A DNA stretch of 30,703 bases, taken from positions 1-30,703 of IMG/VR virus record IMGVR_UViG_3300032284_000500; one strand, written 5' to 3'. The DNA is from a virus. Below, one piece after another: positions 30,287 to 30,703 of the stretch (position 1 is its first letter; every line of letters starts with the position of its first letter). The notes beneath the pieces were generated by a model. That model had not been told where the DNA came from and did no database searches. It saw only the letters and a program-made list of their open reading frames with translations. Both the position numbers and the translations under genes were made by a program.

Positions 30287-30703
30287 TTAGTTATTCCAAG
30301 CAGATGGATAACGAATAATAATTAATCCAGAACCACCAGCAGCACCGCTTCCGTGGCCTCCTCCAGCTCCACCACCAGTGTTTGTTGTTCCAGCAGTTCC
30401 TGTAGAAGAGTAAGTTCCAACTCCTCCTCCACCTTGTCCACCAGATCCTGGAGTAGGATAGGTATTATTTCCTCCCGCACCTCCGCCACCAGCAACCATG
30501 TAATAGCCAGTACCAGAAATATAAACACCCATACCTGTTGTAGCAAGCCAGTTAGAAAATGCTGTTGTTCCTACTCCACCATAACCGTTGTAAGTAGTTC
30601 CACCATCTTGTCCAGCTTGTCCAGCACCGCCGCCACCACCAGAAGTAATACCAGTTCCATTAGATGCACCTCCTGGATAACCATATCCAATTATGGCTCC
30701 AAC
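30287..30703 (-). CDS. Glycine-rich appendage protein, C-terminal part, truncated by window edge
   Basis: 139 codons are visible and the frame is open at 30703; the first in-frame ATG in the window at 30532 is internal and not the start. Long Gly-rich runs with Ser/Thr/Tyr lead to the ending GGSGLIIIRYPSAW, the closing motif of glycine-rich domains at the ends of phage tail fibres and adhesins in aquatic phages (GGSG followed by a hydrophobic strand ending in RY). It probably ends in a polyglycine sandwich. Its location beside head-closure genes, away from the fibre genes at 10845-15366, suggests a head fibre or a second host-binding appendage. Confidence 0.75.
   Translation of the reverse strand, partial: VGAIIGYGYPGGASNGTGITSGGGGGAGQAGQDGGTTYNGYGGVGTTAFSNWLATTGMGVYISGTGYYMVAGGGGAGGNNTYPTPGSGGQGGGGVGTYSSTGTAGTTNTGGGAGGGHGSGAAGGSGLIIIRYPSAWNN

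Noticed and set aside
1-30703. tRNA genes, integrase, attachment sites or insertion sequences
   Set aside because: I looked for cloverleaf-like segments in the few gaps and for recombinase motifs in the frames and saw none; the gaps are too short for a tRNA except near 28567-28689, which holds the terminator and a leader.

Overview
The window is part of the genome of a tailed phage with a contractile tail (myovirus morphology). All genes I can support lie on the minus strand, so they read from the right edge of the window to the left. The host is probably an actinobacterium. The main evidence is a WhiB-type Fe-S regulator with all four cysteines and the GIWGG motif at 6790-7053, a family confined to Actinobacteria and their phages. 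Base composition is AT-rich by eye, which would fit a low-GC (for example freshwater planktonic) actinobacterium better than Streptomyces or Mycobacterium; this host inference is mine and untested.

Reading in the direction of transcription, 30703-28400 holds the 3' end of a glycine-rich appendage protein, a probable head-closure protein, and a packed run of seven very small genes. Most of these are lysine-rich, and one encodes a 30-residue peptide with eight cysteines laid out like a metallothionein. A strong Rho-independent terminator sits inside this run at 28643-28677. Next come neck and tail-completion genes (28409-27532), tail sheath (27484-25964), tail tube (25949-25338), and a chaperone-like gene that appears to be extended by a +1 ribosomal frameshift at a TTT TGA stop (25315-24337). 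The tape measure follows and carries two peptidoglycan-active domains (24337-21347).

The baseplate block (21347-15401) contains a LysM protein, a hub split into two genes, an OB-fold spike-base protein, a gp25-like wedge protein and a gpJ/gp6-like wedge protein. Two receptor-binding genes follow: a repeat-rich fibre (15366-14335) and a 1160-residue tail protein with four putative carbohydrate-binding modules (14327-10845). A small membrane protein closes the structural half.

The left third (10535-1) is a nearly complete replication module. It encodes a replication initiator whose linker DNA is AT-rich and repetitive (a candidate origin), a DnaC-like loader, a SWIM zinc-finger protein, a DnaB-like helicase, WhiB, a zinc-ribbon protein, a primase, a dNMP kinase, an SNF2-type helicase, a ribbon-helix-helix regulator, a MerR-like protein, a probable ssDNA-binding protein and the N-terminal third of a family A DNA polymerase cut by the window edge. 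Most genes overlap by 1, 4 or 8 bases, which implies translational coupling along long polycistronic mRNAs. I see no stretch over 300 bases without a gene, and no tRNA, rRNA, CRISPR array, insertion sequence, integrase or attachment site.
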